A stretch of DNA of 37,871 bases. It comes from Candidatus Butyricicoccus avicola. Its GTDB lineage: Bacteria; Bacillota; Clostridia; Oscillospirales; Butyricicoccaceae. Where the stretch lies: contig DWWZ01000152.1 in assembly GCA_019119435.1 (NCBI GenBank), forward strand, positions 1 through 37,871. Direction: 5' to 3'. The notes beneath the pieces are model-generated. The model was not told the origin of the DNA, searched no databases, and saw nothing but the letters and a program-made list of their open reading frames with translations. Positions 15,615 through 24,420 of the stretch are shown here, piece after piece. Positions within the stretch are counted from its first letter, which is position 1. Each line of letters opens with the position of its first letter. Made by a program: the position numbers and the translations under genes.

Positions 15615-17493
15615 TCAGAAGAACCAGGGCGCAGCCATCCCGACGCCGCAGGGCGCGGCCGGCCGCCTGTTCCGCATGATTGTCCAGGGCAATGCCCTGC
15701 GGCTGGTGTTCGTGCTGATCGCCATCGTCATCAGCGCCGCAGCCTCGGTCGGGGCCTCGGTGTTCCTGGAGTCCCTGATTGACGATTATATCAAACCGCT
15801 GCTCCTCATGGAGAACCCGGTCTTTGACAAGCTGCTGCATGCGCTGATGGGCATGGCATGCCTGTATGCGGCCGGCCTTATCGCGACCTATCTCTACAAC
15901 CGCATCATGGTCACGGTCTCGCAGCGCACCCTGAAGAGCATCCGTGACAAGATGTTCTCGCACATGCAGTCGCTGCCCATCCGCTATTTTGACACCCATG
16001 CGCATGGCGACATCATGAGCGTGTACACAAACGACGTCGATACCCTGCGCCAGATGATCTCGCAGAGTATTCCGCAGGCCATGTCCTCGGCGGTCTCGAT
16101 CGTGGCGGTTTTCTGCTCGATGCTGGTTATGAGCTGGCAGCTCACCATCGTTGTGCTGATATGTGTCGCGGTCATGCTGGTCGCAGCCCGCATGATCGCG
16201 CGGCGCAGCGGCGCGTACTTTATCCAGCAGCAGATGGACCTCGGCCGGCTCAACGGCTATATCGAGGAAATGATCGAGGGCCAGAAGGTTGTCAAGGTCT
16301 TCTGTCACGAGGAGAAGGCCGAGGAGGGCTTTGACAAGGTCAACGATAAGCTGGCCGCTTCGGCGCGCAAGGCAAACCAGTACGCAAACGTCCTGATGCC
16401 GGCCATGAACAACATCGGCAACCTGCAGTATGTCATCGTGGCTATCGTCGGCGGCGCCATCGCGCTGAGCGGCGGCGGCCTGACGCTGGGCGCGATTGCC
16501 GCCTTCCTGCAGCTCTCCAAGGCGTTCACCCAGCCGATCAGCCAGATCTCTCAGCAGCTCAACGCCATTGTCATGGCGCTCGCGGGTGCGGCCCGTGTCT
16601 TCGCCCTGATGGATGAGGAGCCCGAGCAGGATCATGGCGATGTGACGCTGGTCAACGTCAAGTACACCCAGGACGGCGCGCTGGCCGAGACCACCGAGCG
16701 CACCAACATTTGGGCCTGGAAGGAGCCGCATGCAGACGGCACCTACACCTATACCAAGCTGACCGGCGATGTGCGCTTCTTCGACGTTGACTTCGCTTAC
16801 ACGCCGGATAAGCCCATCTTGCACGACATCACGCTCTATGCAAAGCCGGGCCAGAAGCTGGCCTTCGTCGGCTCGACCGGCGCGGGCAAGACCACGATCA
16901 CCAATCTGATTAACCGCTTCTACGATATTAATGACGGCAAGATCACCTATGACGGCATCGACATCAAGCGGATCTGCAAGCGTGACCTGCGCCAGTCGCT
17001 CGGCATCGTCCTGCAGGATACCAACCTGTTCACCGGCACGGTGCGGGAGAATATCCGCTACGGCCGCCTGGATGCAACCGACGAGGAAGTCGAGGTCGCA
17101 GCCAAGCTGGCAAACGCCGACGAGTTCATCCATCGCCTGCCGCAGGGCTATGACACCATGCTGACCGACAACGGCGCAAGCCTGTCCCAGGGACAGCGCC
17201 AGCTCATCGCTATCGCCCGCGCGGCGGTCGCCGATCCCCCGGTCATGATCCTGGACGAGGCGACCAGCTCGATCGACACGCGCACCGAGTCGCTGGTGCA
17301 GCAGGGCATGGACGGCCTGATGTACGGCCGCACGGTCTTTGTCATCGCGCACCGCCTGTCCACCGTCCGCAACTCCAATGCTATTATGGTTCTGGAGCAC
17401 GGGCGCATCATCGAGCGCGGCAGCCATGAGGAGCTGATCGCGCAGAAAGGTGTATACTATCAGCTGTACACCGGCGCCTTCGAGATGGAATAA
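15607..17493 (+). CDS. Heterodimeric ABC exporter, catalytic-site subunit
   Basis: A 628-residue half-transporter and partner of the preceding subunit. A six-helix membrane domain is followed by a linker insertion of about 50 residues (around WAWKEPHADGTYTYTK) between the membrane and ATPase domains, as in YfiC/YheH/BmrD-type subunits. The nucleotide-binding domain has a canonical Walker A GSTGAGKTT (422-430), the signature LSQGQ and Walker B MILDE with the catalytic E551. GGGAGG at 15594-15599 sets ATG 15607, inside the previous gene. The operon ends at the hairpin right after the stop codon. Confidence 0.94.
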   Translation: MTDQKNQGAAIPTPQGAAGRLFRMIVQGNALRLVFVLIAIVISAAASVGASVFLESLIDDYIKPLLLMENPVFDKLLHALMGMACLYAAGLIATYLYNRIMVTVSQRTLKSIRDKMFSHMQSLPIRYFDTHAHGDIMSVYTNDVDTLRQMISQSIPQAMSSAVSIVAVFCSMLVMSWQLTIVVLICVAVMLVAARMIARRSGAYFIQQQMDLGRLNGYIEEMIEGQKVVKVFCHEEKAEEGFDKVNDKLAASARKANQYANVLMPAMNNIGNLQYVIVAIVGGAIALSGGGLTLGAIAAFLQLSKAFTQPISQISQQLNAIVMALAGAARVFALMDEEPEQDHGDVTLVNVKYTQDGALAETTERTNIWAWKEPHADGTYTYTKLTGDVRFFDVDFAYTPDKPILHDITLYAKPGQKLAFVGSTGAGKTTITNLINRFYDINDGKITYDGIDIKRICKRDLRQSLGIVLQDTNLFTGTVRENIRYGRLDATDEEVEVAAKLANADEFIHRLPQGYDTMLTDNGASLSQGQRQLIAIARAAVADPPVMILDEATSSIDTRTESLVQQGMDGLMYGRTVFVIAHRLSTVRNSNAIMVLEHGRIIERGSHEELIAQKGVYYQLYTGAFEME

Positions 17494-17502
17494 GTGCAGA
17501 GA

Positions 17503-17536
17503 ATCAAAAAACGCCCCATTGGGGCGTTTTTTTGAT
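17503..17536. terminator. Bidirectional terminator between ABC exporter and second mttB homologue
   Basis: ATCAAAAAACGCCCC and GGGGCGTTTTTTTGAT flank a 3-nt loop. T-runs on both strands serve the two convergent genes. Confidence 0.92.
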
Positions 17537-17556
17537 ATTCGGAATGGGATACGCGG

Positions 17557-18951
17557 TCACTGCCCGGCTTCCGGACGGCAGCGCAGCGCCTCCCCGACGA
17601 TCTCGTCGAGCTGCTGCACCAAGCTGGCAGGGATGACGGGGTCCTCGGCGCGGTTCTCCAGGATCAGGGCATTGGCCCGGGCCTGTGCGCGGGCCAATGC
17701 GGTCTCGGGCGCCTGCGCTTCCGAGAAGGTCTGGCGTGGGAAGACCTCGTTTGCCCACCAACTGGTGCGCATATGTGCTACGGTGTGAAGTTCGCTGAGA
17801 AAATTACCGCCAATACCGACCTGCTTCAACGTGTCCAGTCCCAGCGTGTCCTCGTTGACCTCGAATCCGGCCAAGGCATAGTTCACCGCATCCAGCCAGG
17901 CGTCGTCTAACACGAGCTGCGCAAAGCTGAAGCCCTGGTCTGCGCCCACAATCCCCTGCCCGCCGATGGCGTCGCTGCCGGCCAGGACGCTGCACACAGC
18001 CGAGAAGGATTTCTCGAATCCGGCCTGGAAATCGGGGGCGAGTGCGTCGGTCAGTCCGCTGTTGGAGCCCGACGCCAGGCCATAAAAGGCGGCCATCTGG
18101 GCGGTCGCGATCCCAAAAAGCACCTGGTTTGGGGAGCCAAACGAACACATCATGCTGTGCATCAGGTCGTTGGAATGGGCGGAACCGACATATTTGGCGA
18201 TTTTCCCGGTCAGCGCGTAGATGAGAAACAGTAAGCCCAGGACTTCGGCGTTCTGCTGGGCCAGCGCGCCGGCCAGCGTGACCGGGGCGGTCGAGCCAGC
18301 CATGACGAGCGGCGTCATCTCAAGCGGCATGCCGGCCTGCGCAAACAGCAGGCCGATCTCGAGCGATTCCCGTGTGAAGCTGAGCGGACTGACCGTATCT
18401 AACAGGTAGCTGACCGTGCGCCCCATGACCCGCGCCATCTCCAGGATATAGCGTGCCGCGTACGCCGACAGGACATAGGTCCCGCCGTCCTTGCGCGCGC
18501 GCTGATAGATTTCCCGATAGCACATGACGTCGGGCAGCGGCACATCCGATGGCAGGACGACCGCGCCTGAACGCGGGATATTGGGCAGGCCTTCGATGAG
18601 GGCGATCCCGTCCCGCACATCCTGCAATGTACCGCGCCGCCGGGTGCCAGTGCTGTAATCATAGGTAAATACCTGGGTGGACACATTGCCGGTAATCTTC
18701 CGCACGGTGTGTCCGGCCTTGGGAAAGGCATGGCGGCCTGCACGCGCCTCGGCCAAGATGGGCGCAAGCGCCTCGGACGGGATGCGCACGGTCTCACCGT
18801 CGGTCTTGGCACCCAGCGCCGCTGCGGCCCGGCAGACCTGCGCATTTGGCACGTGCAGACCGATCTTGGACAGGATCTGCACGGAAGCCTCATGGATCTG
18901 TTCGATCTCGCCGTCGCTGAGCACGCGAAGTTCTGCTTGGATGTGACGCAT
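17557..18951 (-). CDS. Second MttB-superfamily methyltransferase homologue
   Basis: A 464-residue MttB-family protein, clearly divergent from the one at 3061. The shared architecture includes the N-terminal IHEASVQILSKIGLHVPN, YDYSTGTRRRGTLQDVRD, ALIEGLPNI, SPLSFTRESLEI and the SGSNSGLTDALAPDFQAG region. No in-frame TAG interrupts it, so it lacks pyrrolysine. In the family the reaction is methyl transfer from a methylated amine to a corrinoid protein; the substrate here is unknown. GGGAGG precedes ATG 18951, and the longer in-frame extension upstream is poor in protein-like sequence and has no ribosome site. The gene stands alone, with no transporter or corrinoid protein beside it. Confidence 0.88.
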   Translation of the reverse strand: MRHIQAELRVLSDGEIEQIHEASVQILSKIGLHVPNAQVCRAAAALGAKTDGETVRIPSEALAPILAEARAGRHAFPKAGHTVRKITGNVSTQVFTYDYSTGTRRRGTLQDVRDGIALIEGLPNIPRSGAVVLPSDVPLPDVMCYREIYQRARKDGGTYVLSAYAARYILEMARVMGRTVSYLLDTVSPLSFTRESLEIGLLFAQAGMPLEMTPLVMAGSTAPVTLAGALAQQNAEVLGLLFLIYALTGKIAKYVGSAHSNDLMHSMMCSFGSPNQVLFGIATAQMAAFYGLASGSNSGLTDALAPDFQAGFEKSFSAVCSVLAGSDAIGGQGIVGADQGFSFAQLVLDDAWLDAVNYALAGFEVNEDTLGLDTLKQVGIGGNFLSELHTVAHMRTSWWANEVFPRQTFSEAQAPETALARAQARANALILENRAEDPVIPASLVQQLDEIVGEALRCRPEAGQ

Positions 18952-19098
18952 GGTGCAACGCCTCCCTTTTGCTGTGTTGTAATCAGTATGGCAGAAAAGG
19001 ACGGACGGTGCAAGAAGGCAGATTATCACAATTTTGTTTAGTCTTTTGCGCGGAGCGCTGTGTATTTTTATATTTGATTTCTTACGTTTTGTATCATT

Positions 19099-19124
19099 CA
19101 TGCTCCAAAAACATGCTCCAAAAA
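19099..19124 (+). repeat. Perfect 13-bp tandem direct repeat
   Basis: CATGCTCCAAAAA occurs twice in tandem, at 19099-19111 and 19112-19124, and runs into the pfk terminator. It lies upstream of the second mttB homologue. The role is unknown; it could be a slippage duplication or a binding site. Confidence 0.8.
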
Positions 19125-19158
19125 ATAAGGGCTGCACACGCAGCCCCTATTTTTTTTT
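19119..19158. terminator. Terminator after phosphofructokinase
   Basis: AATAAGGGCTG (19124-19134) pairs with CAGCCCCTATT (19141-19151) with one mismatch and a 6-nt loop. Flanking A and T runs allow it to act on both strands. It lies just downstream of the minus-strand pfk gene. Confidence 0.85.
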
Positions 19159-19162
19159 GGTA

Positions 19163-20239
19163 TTAATCTCCCATAGACAGGCCCAAATCCCGCGCAGCCT
19201 GCACAATATCGCTGTCTGCCGGGACGGTCTTGAGCTTGCCCGCGACCTCGGACAGCGGCACTGGGACAATTTTATTGCCCTTGACAGCGACCATATTGCC
19301 GAACTTCCCTTCCCGAATGAGATTAGCGGCCGCTACGCCCAGCCGGGTGGTCAGCAAGCGGTCGGCCGGGCACGGCGCGCCGCCGCGCTGATAGTGCCCT
19401 GGGATGGTCACGCGGATCTCTTCGCCGGTCAGCGCCTTGAGCTCGTCCGCCATGCGGTAGGAGATCGACGGATATGGCATGTTGCGGCGCGCTTCCTTGA
19501 ACTCCTTTTTGCTCATCTTGGCCTCTTCCTTGCTGATCGCGCCCTCGGCAACGGCCAGGATCGAGAAACGCTTGCCGCTGCGCCCGCGCTTTTCGATGGC
19601 CGCCGCGATGGCCTGCGCGCTGTAGGGGATCTCCGGGATGACGATTACATCCGCGCCCGAAGCGATACCCGCATACAGGGTCAGCCAACCGGCTTTATGT
19701 CCCATCGTCTCGACGATAAACACCCGGCCGTGCGAAAAGGCGGTCGAATGGATGGAATCGATGACCGTCGTCGCGATATTGACGGCCGACTGGAAGCCAA
19801 ATGTCGTGTCCGTGCCCCAAAGGTCGTTATCAATGGTCTTGGGCAGCGTGACAACGTGGATCCCGTGCTGTGCCAGCAGGTTGGCCGTCTTGTGCGTGCC
19901 GTTGCCGCCCAGGATCACCAGGCAGTCGAAGCGCGCCTTTTTGCAGGTCTCCAGCATCTTTTCGAGCTTGGTCTCCTCGTTCTCGTCGGCTTTCTTTTGC
20001 ATCATCTTAAACGGCTGGCGGGATGTGCCGAGGATGGTGCCGCCCAGTGTCAAGATATCGGAAAAGTCTTCCGGCTGCATGACGTGATAATCCGCCTCGA
20101 TCAGGCCGCGATAGCCGTCCCGAATGCCATAGAGCGTTACATCGCTTCCGAGTTCATGATACAGGGTCTTGGCCACGCCGCGCAGGGCCGAGTTCAGCCC
20201 CTGGCAATCGCCGCCGCTTGTCAACATACCAATTTTCAT
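19163..20239 (-). CDS. pfkA: 6-phosphofructokinase
   Basis: A 358-residue phosphofructokinase that phosphorylates fructose 6-phosphate in glycolysis. Motifs are MLTSGGDCQGLN (N-terminal phosphate-donor site), GGNGT (111-115), the catalytic PKTIDND (133-139, catalytic D137), METMGHKAGW and the sugar-phosphate motif GHYQRGG. Donor specificity is ambiguous. G114 matches ATP enzymes at the discriminating position, but K134 is the lysine of pyrophosphate enzymes, and N113 replaces the usual aspartate of GGDG. This mixed signature is typical of group III enzymes, some of which use ATP and others pyrophosphate. TAGGAGGG precedes ATG 20239. It is monocistronic with its own promoter and terminator. 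Confidence 0.93.
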   Translation of the reverse strand: MKIGMLTSGGDCQGLNSALRGVAKTLYHELGSDVTLYGIRDGYRGLIEADYHVMQPEDFSDILTLGGTILGTSRQPFKMMQKKADENEETKLEKMLETCKKARFDCLVILGGNGTHKTANLLAQHGIHVVTLPKTIDNDLWGTDTTFGFQSAVNIATTVIDSIHSTAFSHGRVFIVETMGHKAGWLTLYAGIASGADVIVIPEIPYSAQAIAAAIEKRGRSGKRFSILAVAEGAISKEEAKMSKKEFKEARRNMPYPSISYRMADELKALTGEEIRVTIPGHYQRGGAPCPADRLLTTRLGVAAANLIREGKFGNMVAVKGNKIVPVPLSEVAGKLKTVPADSDIVQAARDLGLSMGD

Positions 20240-20268
20240 GGATCGATCCCTCCTATATTTTCCTTTTT

Positions 20269-20296
20269 ATCATACGCTATTTTGCCTCGTCTGCAA
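20269..20296 (-). promoter_or_regulatory. Promoter of phosphofructokinase
   Basis: On the minus strand, TTGCAG (20296-20291), a 16-nt spacer and TATGAT (20274-20269). The -10 is good and the -35 weak. It lies in the 97-bp gap between sbcC and pfk. Confidence 0.55.
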
Positions 20297-20336
20297 AGCG
20301 TTTTCGCCAATTTTACCGGAATTTCTCAGAGCGATC

Positions 20337-23102
20337 TCAGCACACAATGACTGCGTCCGAGCCCGCCGTCCCGTGCTTTGTCACCACGATCTGGCGGTCG
20401 ATCCGCCGGGCAAGGGCTTCCACATGCGAGATGATGCCGATCAGACGATTCCCGCCCGAAAGATCGCTCAGCGCGCGCACCGCCTGCTCGAGCGCCTCCT
20501 CGTCGAGCGAGCCAAAGCCCTCGTCGACAAACATGACGTCGAGCTGCACGCCGCCCGCCGCCGACTGCACTTCGTCCGACAGGCCGAGCGCGAGCGACAG
20601 CGCCGCCTGGAAGGATTCGCCGCCCGACAGCGTCTTGACGCTGCGCACCGAACCGTTATAGTGATCGACAACGTCCAACTCCAGGCCGCTCTGGCGGCGG
20701 TTGTTCTCGGCCTGCGCGCGCCGCTTGAGCTCATATTGTCCGCGGGACATGACCATCAGCCGGGTGTTGGCCCGTGCCAGGATGCGGTCAAAATAGGTCA
20801 TCTGTACATAGGTCTCGAGCATGATCTTCTCGCGCCCTACGAGCTGCCCGCCCGCCGTATCGGCCAGCGACTTGACCCATCCCCATTTCTGTTCGGCCTC
20901 GGCGAGCGCCGCGCCGTGCGTCTCCAGCGCGCGCAAGGCGTCTTGATTGCGGTCCAGGCGGGCCGCGCGGGCGGTCTGCCCGTCCTCCAGTGCACGGCGG
21001 CGCGCATTGCAGGCCTCCAACTCTGCCTGTATCGTCTCCATGTCGATTTCCGGCGCGTGTTCGAGCTGGCCGGCCAGCGCCGCGATCGTCCCCTCCAGGG
21101 CGTCAGCCTGGGACTTGCAGGCCTGGTATGCCTGATCGGCCTGTTCGGTCCGACGGTCTAGGTCCTGTATGGTGTCCTTGGTCTGCTGGGCGGCCCGACG
21201 GGCCGCAGCCTGATCCGGGTAGCGCAGCCCGTCGGCCAGCTCCTGTTTCTGCCGTGCCAAATGCTGGGTGTCCTGCTCGGCGCGCGCGATCGCCTGCTGC
21301 GCCGCGGCCTGGCGCGCTTGTGCCTGCTGGACAGCCTGCTCGAGCGTGCGCAGCGTATGCCCGAACTGATCTAGCTGCTGCATATCCTGCTGGGCCTGGT
21401 CCAGCGCACTCTTGCACGCGGCCAGCCTATCACGGAGCGCTGCGCCGGCTGCGGCGATCTGCTCCGCCATTTCCTCGCACGGCACATCGCCCAGCAGTTC
21501 CCGCGCCCGCTGCTGGAGCCCCGCGCGGCGTGCCTCCAGGGCGCCGCGCAGCTGTCCGGCCTCGGCGCTCAGCCGCCCGGCCTCGTCCTGCGCGGCCGCC
21601 GCCTGCTGTTTGGCCTGTTCGAGGTCGGCTTCGCGCGGCGCACCCAAGGTGACCTGTGCAGGCCGCGGATGGCTGCATGCGCCGCAGACCGGGCACGGCG
21701 CGCCGTCCTGCAATCCCAACGCCAGGATGCCCGCCTGCTCGTCCAAAAAGGCGCGGTTCATCTGCTGATAGCGTCCCTGGGCTGCCTCGGCGCTCTGCGC
21801 CGCCGCCAGATAGTCCTTCTGCACGCGGGCATACTGCCGCGCGCTGGCTGCGACGGCATCCAGATCTCGGCTGAGGCCGTTGAACGCCCGCTGTTCTTCT
21901 AACAGCGCGGCGTGTTCCGCGCGCTGCTTTTCGGCCCGGATGGCGCTGTCTGCCAGACGTTCCTGCCCGGCCCGCGCGGCGGCCTGTTGATCGGCGAGGT
22001 CTGTTAACTGCTTGGCACACGCCGCCTGCGCGGCGCAGCCGGCGGTATACCGCTTTTGCGCGGCTTCCAACGCCTGGTCCAGACGGCTGCAGGCCTCGTG
22101 CCGGCGCACTTCCTCCGCCAGGGCTACGGCCTGCTGGGCCAGGGCCTCCCGTTCGGGTTTACGGGCGGCCAGCGCGGCCCTTGCCGCACCAGCCTTTTCC
22201 ATCTCCTGCTGGATAGCCTGGCGTTTGGCCTGTGCGTCCCGCAGCTGTGTGCGCGCGGCCGCCAGCTCACGCGCTTGGCCCAGCGTGCGGGCCGCCTGGC
22301 CAATCTGTTTGTCTAAACGCTCCAGGGCCCGGCGCCCCGCCTCCTGCGCTGCGCTGTCCTGCCGGACAATCTCGTCCAGCAGCGCGGCCGTCTCCTGCAG
22401 GAGCAGCCTGCCTGCCTGCGCGTCGGCCAAGCGCTGCCCAAGCACGCTGTCCGCGGGATAGCGCGCGCTGCCGACCGCCTGCATCAGGCCATCTCGCAGC
22501 TTATCGCGTGCGCGGGAGAGTGCTGCAAGCTGGTCCTTTAGGGCGGCCTGCAGCTTCTGGTAGCGCCCTGTGTGAAAGATCTGGCGGAAGATGCGCATGC
22601 GCTCCTCGGTGGAGGCGACGAGCAGCTTGAGGAAATCCCCCTGCGCGATCATGGCGATCTGCGCAAACTGTTCACGGTCCACGCCCACGATCTCGCGCAC
22701 GGCCTGGCCGACCTCCTTGACCCGGGTCACGACCCGGCCGTCGGGCATGGTCAATTCGGCCTCGGCGCGCTGCAGCGTCACGCCGCCGCCCCGCTTGGCC
22801 GGACGGGTGTACTCGGGCACACGGCGCACCCGATAGGTCTTGCCCGCGCTCTCAAACGTCAGCTCGACAAAGGTGGGTGTGTCGGGCGCGGCATACTGGC
22901 TGCGGAACATCGCGGCCTCGCGCTGATCGCCGCTGGCCTCCCCGTAAAGCGCGAAGGCGATGGCGTCAAAGATGCTGGTCTTACCCGCGCCTGTGTCGCC
23001 CCGGATGAGATACAGGCCATTTTTTCCCAACTGCTCCAGCGCCAGCGTGATCTGTCCGGCGTATGGGCCGAAGGCGGACAGGGTCAGTGTAAGCGGTCTC
23101 AT
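20337..23102 (-). CDS. sbcC: Exonuclease SbcC, ATPase subunit of SbcCD
   Basis: A 921-residue SMC/Rad50-like ATPase that, with SbcD, cleaves DNA hairpins and processes double-strand ends. The N-terminus carries Walker A GDTGAGKT (35-42). Two long Ala/Gln/Arg-rich coiled-coil arms flank the zinc-hook CPVC (C470, C473). The C-terminus has the signature TLSGGESF and Walker B VMFVDEGFGSLD. The start at 23102 overlaps the sbcD stop by four bases (ATGA), showing translational coupling. The length is somewhat below that of the 1048-residue E. coli protein, consistent with shorter arms. The arms are low in complexity but show no frame disruption. Confidence 0.95.
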   Translation of the reverse strand: MRPLTLTLSAFGPYAGQITLALEQLGKNGLYLIRGDTGAGKTSIFDAIAFALYGEASGDQREAAMFRSQYAAPDTPTFVELTFESAGKTYRVRRVPEYTRPAKRGGGVTLQRAEAELTMPDGRVVTRVKEVGQAVREIVGVDREQFAQIAMIAQGDFLKLLVASTEERMRIFRQIFHTGRYQKLQAALKDQLAALSRARDKLRDGLMQAVGSARYPADSVLGQRLADAQAGRLLLQETAALLDEIVRQDSAAQEAGRRALERLDKQIGQAARTLGQARELAAARTQLRDAQAKRQAIQQEMEKAGAARAALAARKPEREALAQQAVALAEEVRRHEACSRLDQALEAAQKRYTAGCAAQAACAKQLTDLADQQAAARAGQERLADSAIRAEKQRAEHAALLEEQRAFNGLSRDLDAVAASARQYARVQKDYLAAAQSAEAAQGRYQQMNRAFLDEQAGILALGLQDGAPCPVCGACSHPRPAQVTLGAPREADLEQAKQQAAAAQDEAGRLSAEAGQLRGALEARRAGLQQRARELLGDVPCEEMAEQIAAAGAALRDRLAACKSALDQAQQDMQQLDQFGHTLRTLEQAVQQAQARQAAAQQAIARAEQDTQHLARQKQELADGLRYPDQAAARRAAQQTKDTIQDLDRRTEQADQAYQACKSQADALEGTIAALAGQLEHAPEIDMETIQAELEACNARRRALEDGQTARAARLDRNQDALRALETHGAALAEAEQKWGWVKSLADTAGGQLVGREKIMLETYVQMTYFDRILARANTRLMVMSRGQYELKRRAQAENNRRQSGLELDVVDHYNGSVRSVKTLSGGESFQAALSLALGLSDEVQSAAGGVQLDVMFVDEGFGSLDEEALEQAVRALSDLSGGNRLIGIISHVEALARRIDRQIVVTKHGTAGSDAVIVC

Positions 23103-24235
23103 TCTTGTCCCTCCCAGATGGTCTCAATCATGCCGCAGAGCAGCGCGCGCTGTTCTGGCGAGAGCGGCCGGTCATTTTGCAGCTGATAAAAGTCGTCAAA
23201 TAGGTCGATAGGCGTGCGCCGCTCTGCCTGCGGGCCGAGCGCCAGCGCGGCGCAGCCGGCGCCGGCTGTATGCTGATAGTCCAGCCGCATGATGTTGGGA
23301 TAGATCGTGCGCAGCTTGCCAATGGCGTCCGGGATCTCCTGCGCGTCGGTCAGCGTCAGATGCAGGTAAGCGTTCTGGTCAAAGGTGCTGTAAAAGGCGC
23401 GGCTCGTGAGCGTGTCATAGCTGCCCGCGCGCTCCAGGAGATCCCGGCGCGGCGTGAGCGGCGCCAGACGGATCTCAGCCTGCCCCGGCGCATCCAGCGT
23501 CACGATCGGGACCGACTTTTGATGCGCAGCCTCGGAGAACGAATACTTGAGCGGCGTCCCGCTGTATCGCATGGCCGGTGTGCCGACCTGCTGCGGGCCG
23601 TGCAGGTGTCCGAGCGCGACATAGTCAAAGCCGGCAAAGGCCTGCGCGTCCACCTGGTCCAGCCCGCCGACCGACAGCTCCTCCGATTCGCAGGTGGCTG
23701 CGCCGGTCACGAACTGGTGCGCGACCAATACCGACCGGTTCCCTGTCCCCGGCTGCCGGTGCGCCAGCGCGCAGCGCACGGCGTCGGTATAGCTCTCGAT
23801 GGCCTCGTCCGGAAAAAAGCGACGCACATTTGCCGGCTTGAGGAAGGGAAGCAGGTAAATATCTACACGGCCCGCGGGATCGTCCAGCGTGACCGGCACG
23901 AGCGTCCCCTGGTAGGCGGGCGAGACGTGCACGCCGCGCGCGTCCATCAGGCGGCCGCCAAATGCCAGCCGCTCGGCCGAATCATGATTGCCGCTGATGA
24001 GCAAAACCTGGGCCCCGCATGCGGCCAGGCGCACCAAAAAATCGTCGAACAGGGCGACGGCCTCGGCGGGCGGCACCGGCTTGTCATAGATATCCCCCGC
24101 GATCAGGACTGCATCCGGCGCTTCCTCCCGCACGAGGTCCAGCAGCTCGTCCAAGATATAGGCCTGATCGTCCAGGAGCGAGAACCCGCACAGCCGTTTG
24201 CCCAAATGCAGGTCGGAAAGATGGATCAATTTCAT
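23099..24235 (-). CDS. sbcD: Exonuclease SbcD, nuclease subunit of SbcCD
   Basis: A 378-residue Mre11-type metallophosphoesterase nuclease. The five phosphodiesterase motifs are visible: HLSDLHLGK (D8, H10), AGDIYDKP, SGNHDSAERL, LVAHQFV and GHLHGPQ. A capping domain follows in the C-terminal third. GGGAGGG upstream supports ATG 24235, and the longer in-frame reading has no ribosome site. It forms an operon with sbcC. Confidence 0.95.
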   Translation of the reverse strand: MKLIHLSDLHLGKRLCGFSLLDDQAYILDELLDLVREEAPDAVLIAGDIYDKPVPPAEAVALFDDFLVRLAACGAQVLLISGNHDSAERLAFGGRLMDARGVHVSPAYQGTLVPVTLDDPAGRVDIYLLPFLKPANVRRFFPDEAIESYTDAVRCALAHRQPGTGNRSVLVAHQFVTGAATCESEELSVGGLDQVDAQAFAGFDYVALGHLHGPQQVGTPAMRYSGTPLKYSFSEAAHQKSVPIVTLDAPGQAEIRLAPLTPRRDLLERAGSYDTLTSRAFYSTFDQNAYLHLTLTDAQEIPDAIGKLRTIYPNIMRLDYQHTAGAGCAALALGPQAERRTPIDLFDDFYQLQNDRPLSPEQRALLCGMIETIWEGQE

Positions 24236-24257
24236 AAAGGGAGCCCTCCCGGAATAT

Positions 24258-24307
24258 CGCAGCGCCGAACCGCGCTGCGCGTCTCTTGCAAATACATACC
24301 CATTATA
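24258..24307 (-). promoter_or_regulatory. Extended -10 promoter and leader hairpin of sbcDC
   Basis: On the minus strand, TGGTATAAT gives a perfect -10 (24307-24302) with an upstream TG extension, which compensates for the lack of a good -35. The short leader contains an 8-bp stem, CGCAGCGC with GCGCTGCG (24258-24279), close to the ribosome site. Confidence 0.6.
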
Positions 24308-24353
24308 CCACGCCTGCCCCTGCCTTTGGAACGGCTGTTTGGGCCGTGGGCAC

Positions 24354-24401
24354 AAAAACGGCGCCCCGCGCCGGGATAGTCCCAGGCTGGGCGCCGTTTT
24401 T
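24354..24401. terminator. Terminator after the DUF1963 gene
   Basis: AAAAACGGCGCCC (24354-24366) pairs perfectly with GGGCGCCGTTTTT (24389-24401) around a 22-nt GC-rich loop. In the minus direction it follows the DUF1963 stop by 19 nt and ends in a T-run. The opposite strand also has T residues. Confidence 0.85.
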
Positions 24402-24420
24402 TTGGTTGTAGCAGATATGG

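Noticed and set aside
15517..17427. A 636-codon minus-strand open frame opposite the second ABC subunit
   Set aside because: Another antisense shadow; the plus strand carries complete ABC exporter motifs in frame.
20337..23102. Frame disruption or fusion in the repetitive Ala/Gln-rich part of SbcC
   Set aside because: The frame is continuous and the composition is that expected of SbcC coiled-coil arms around the zinc hook.
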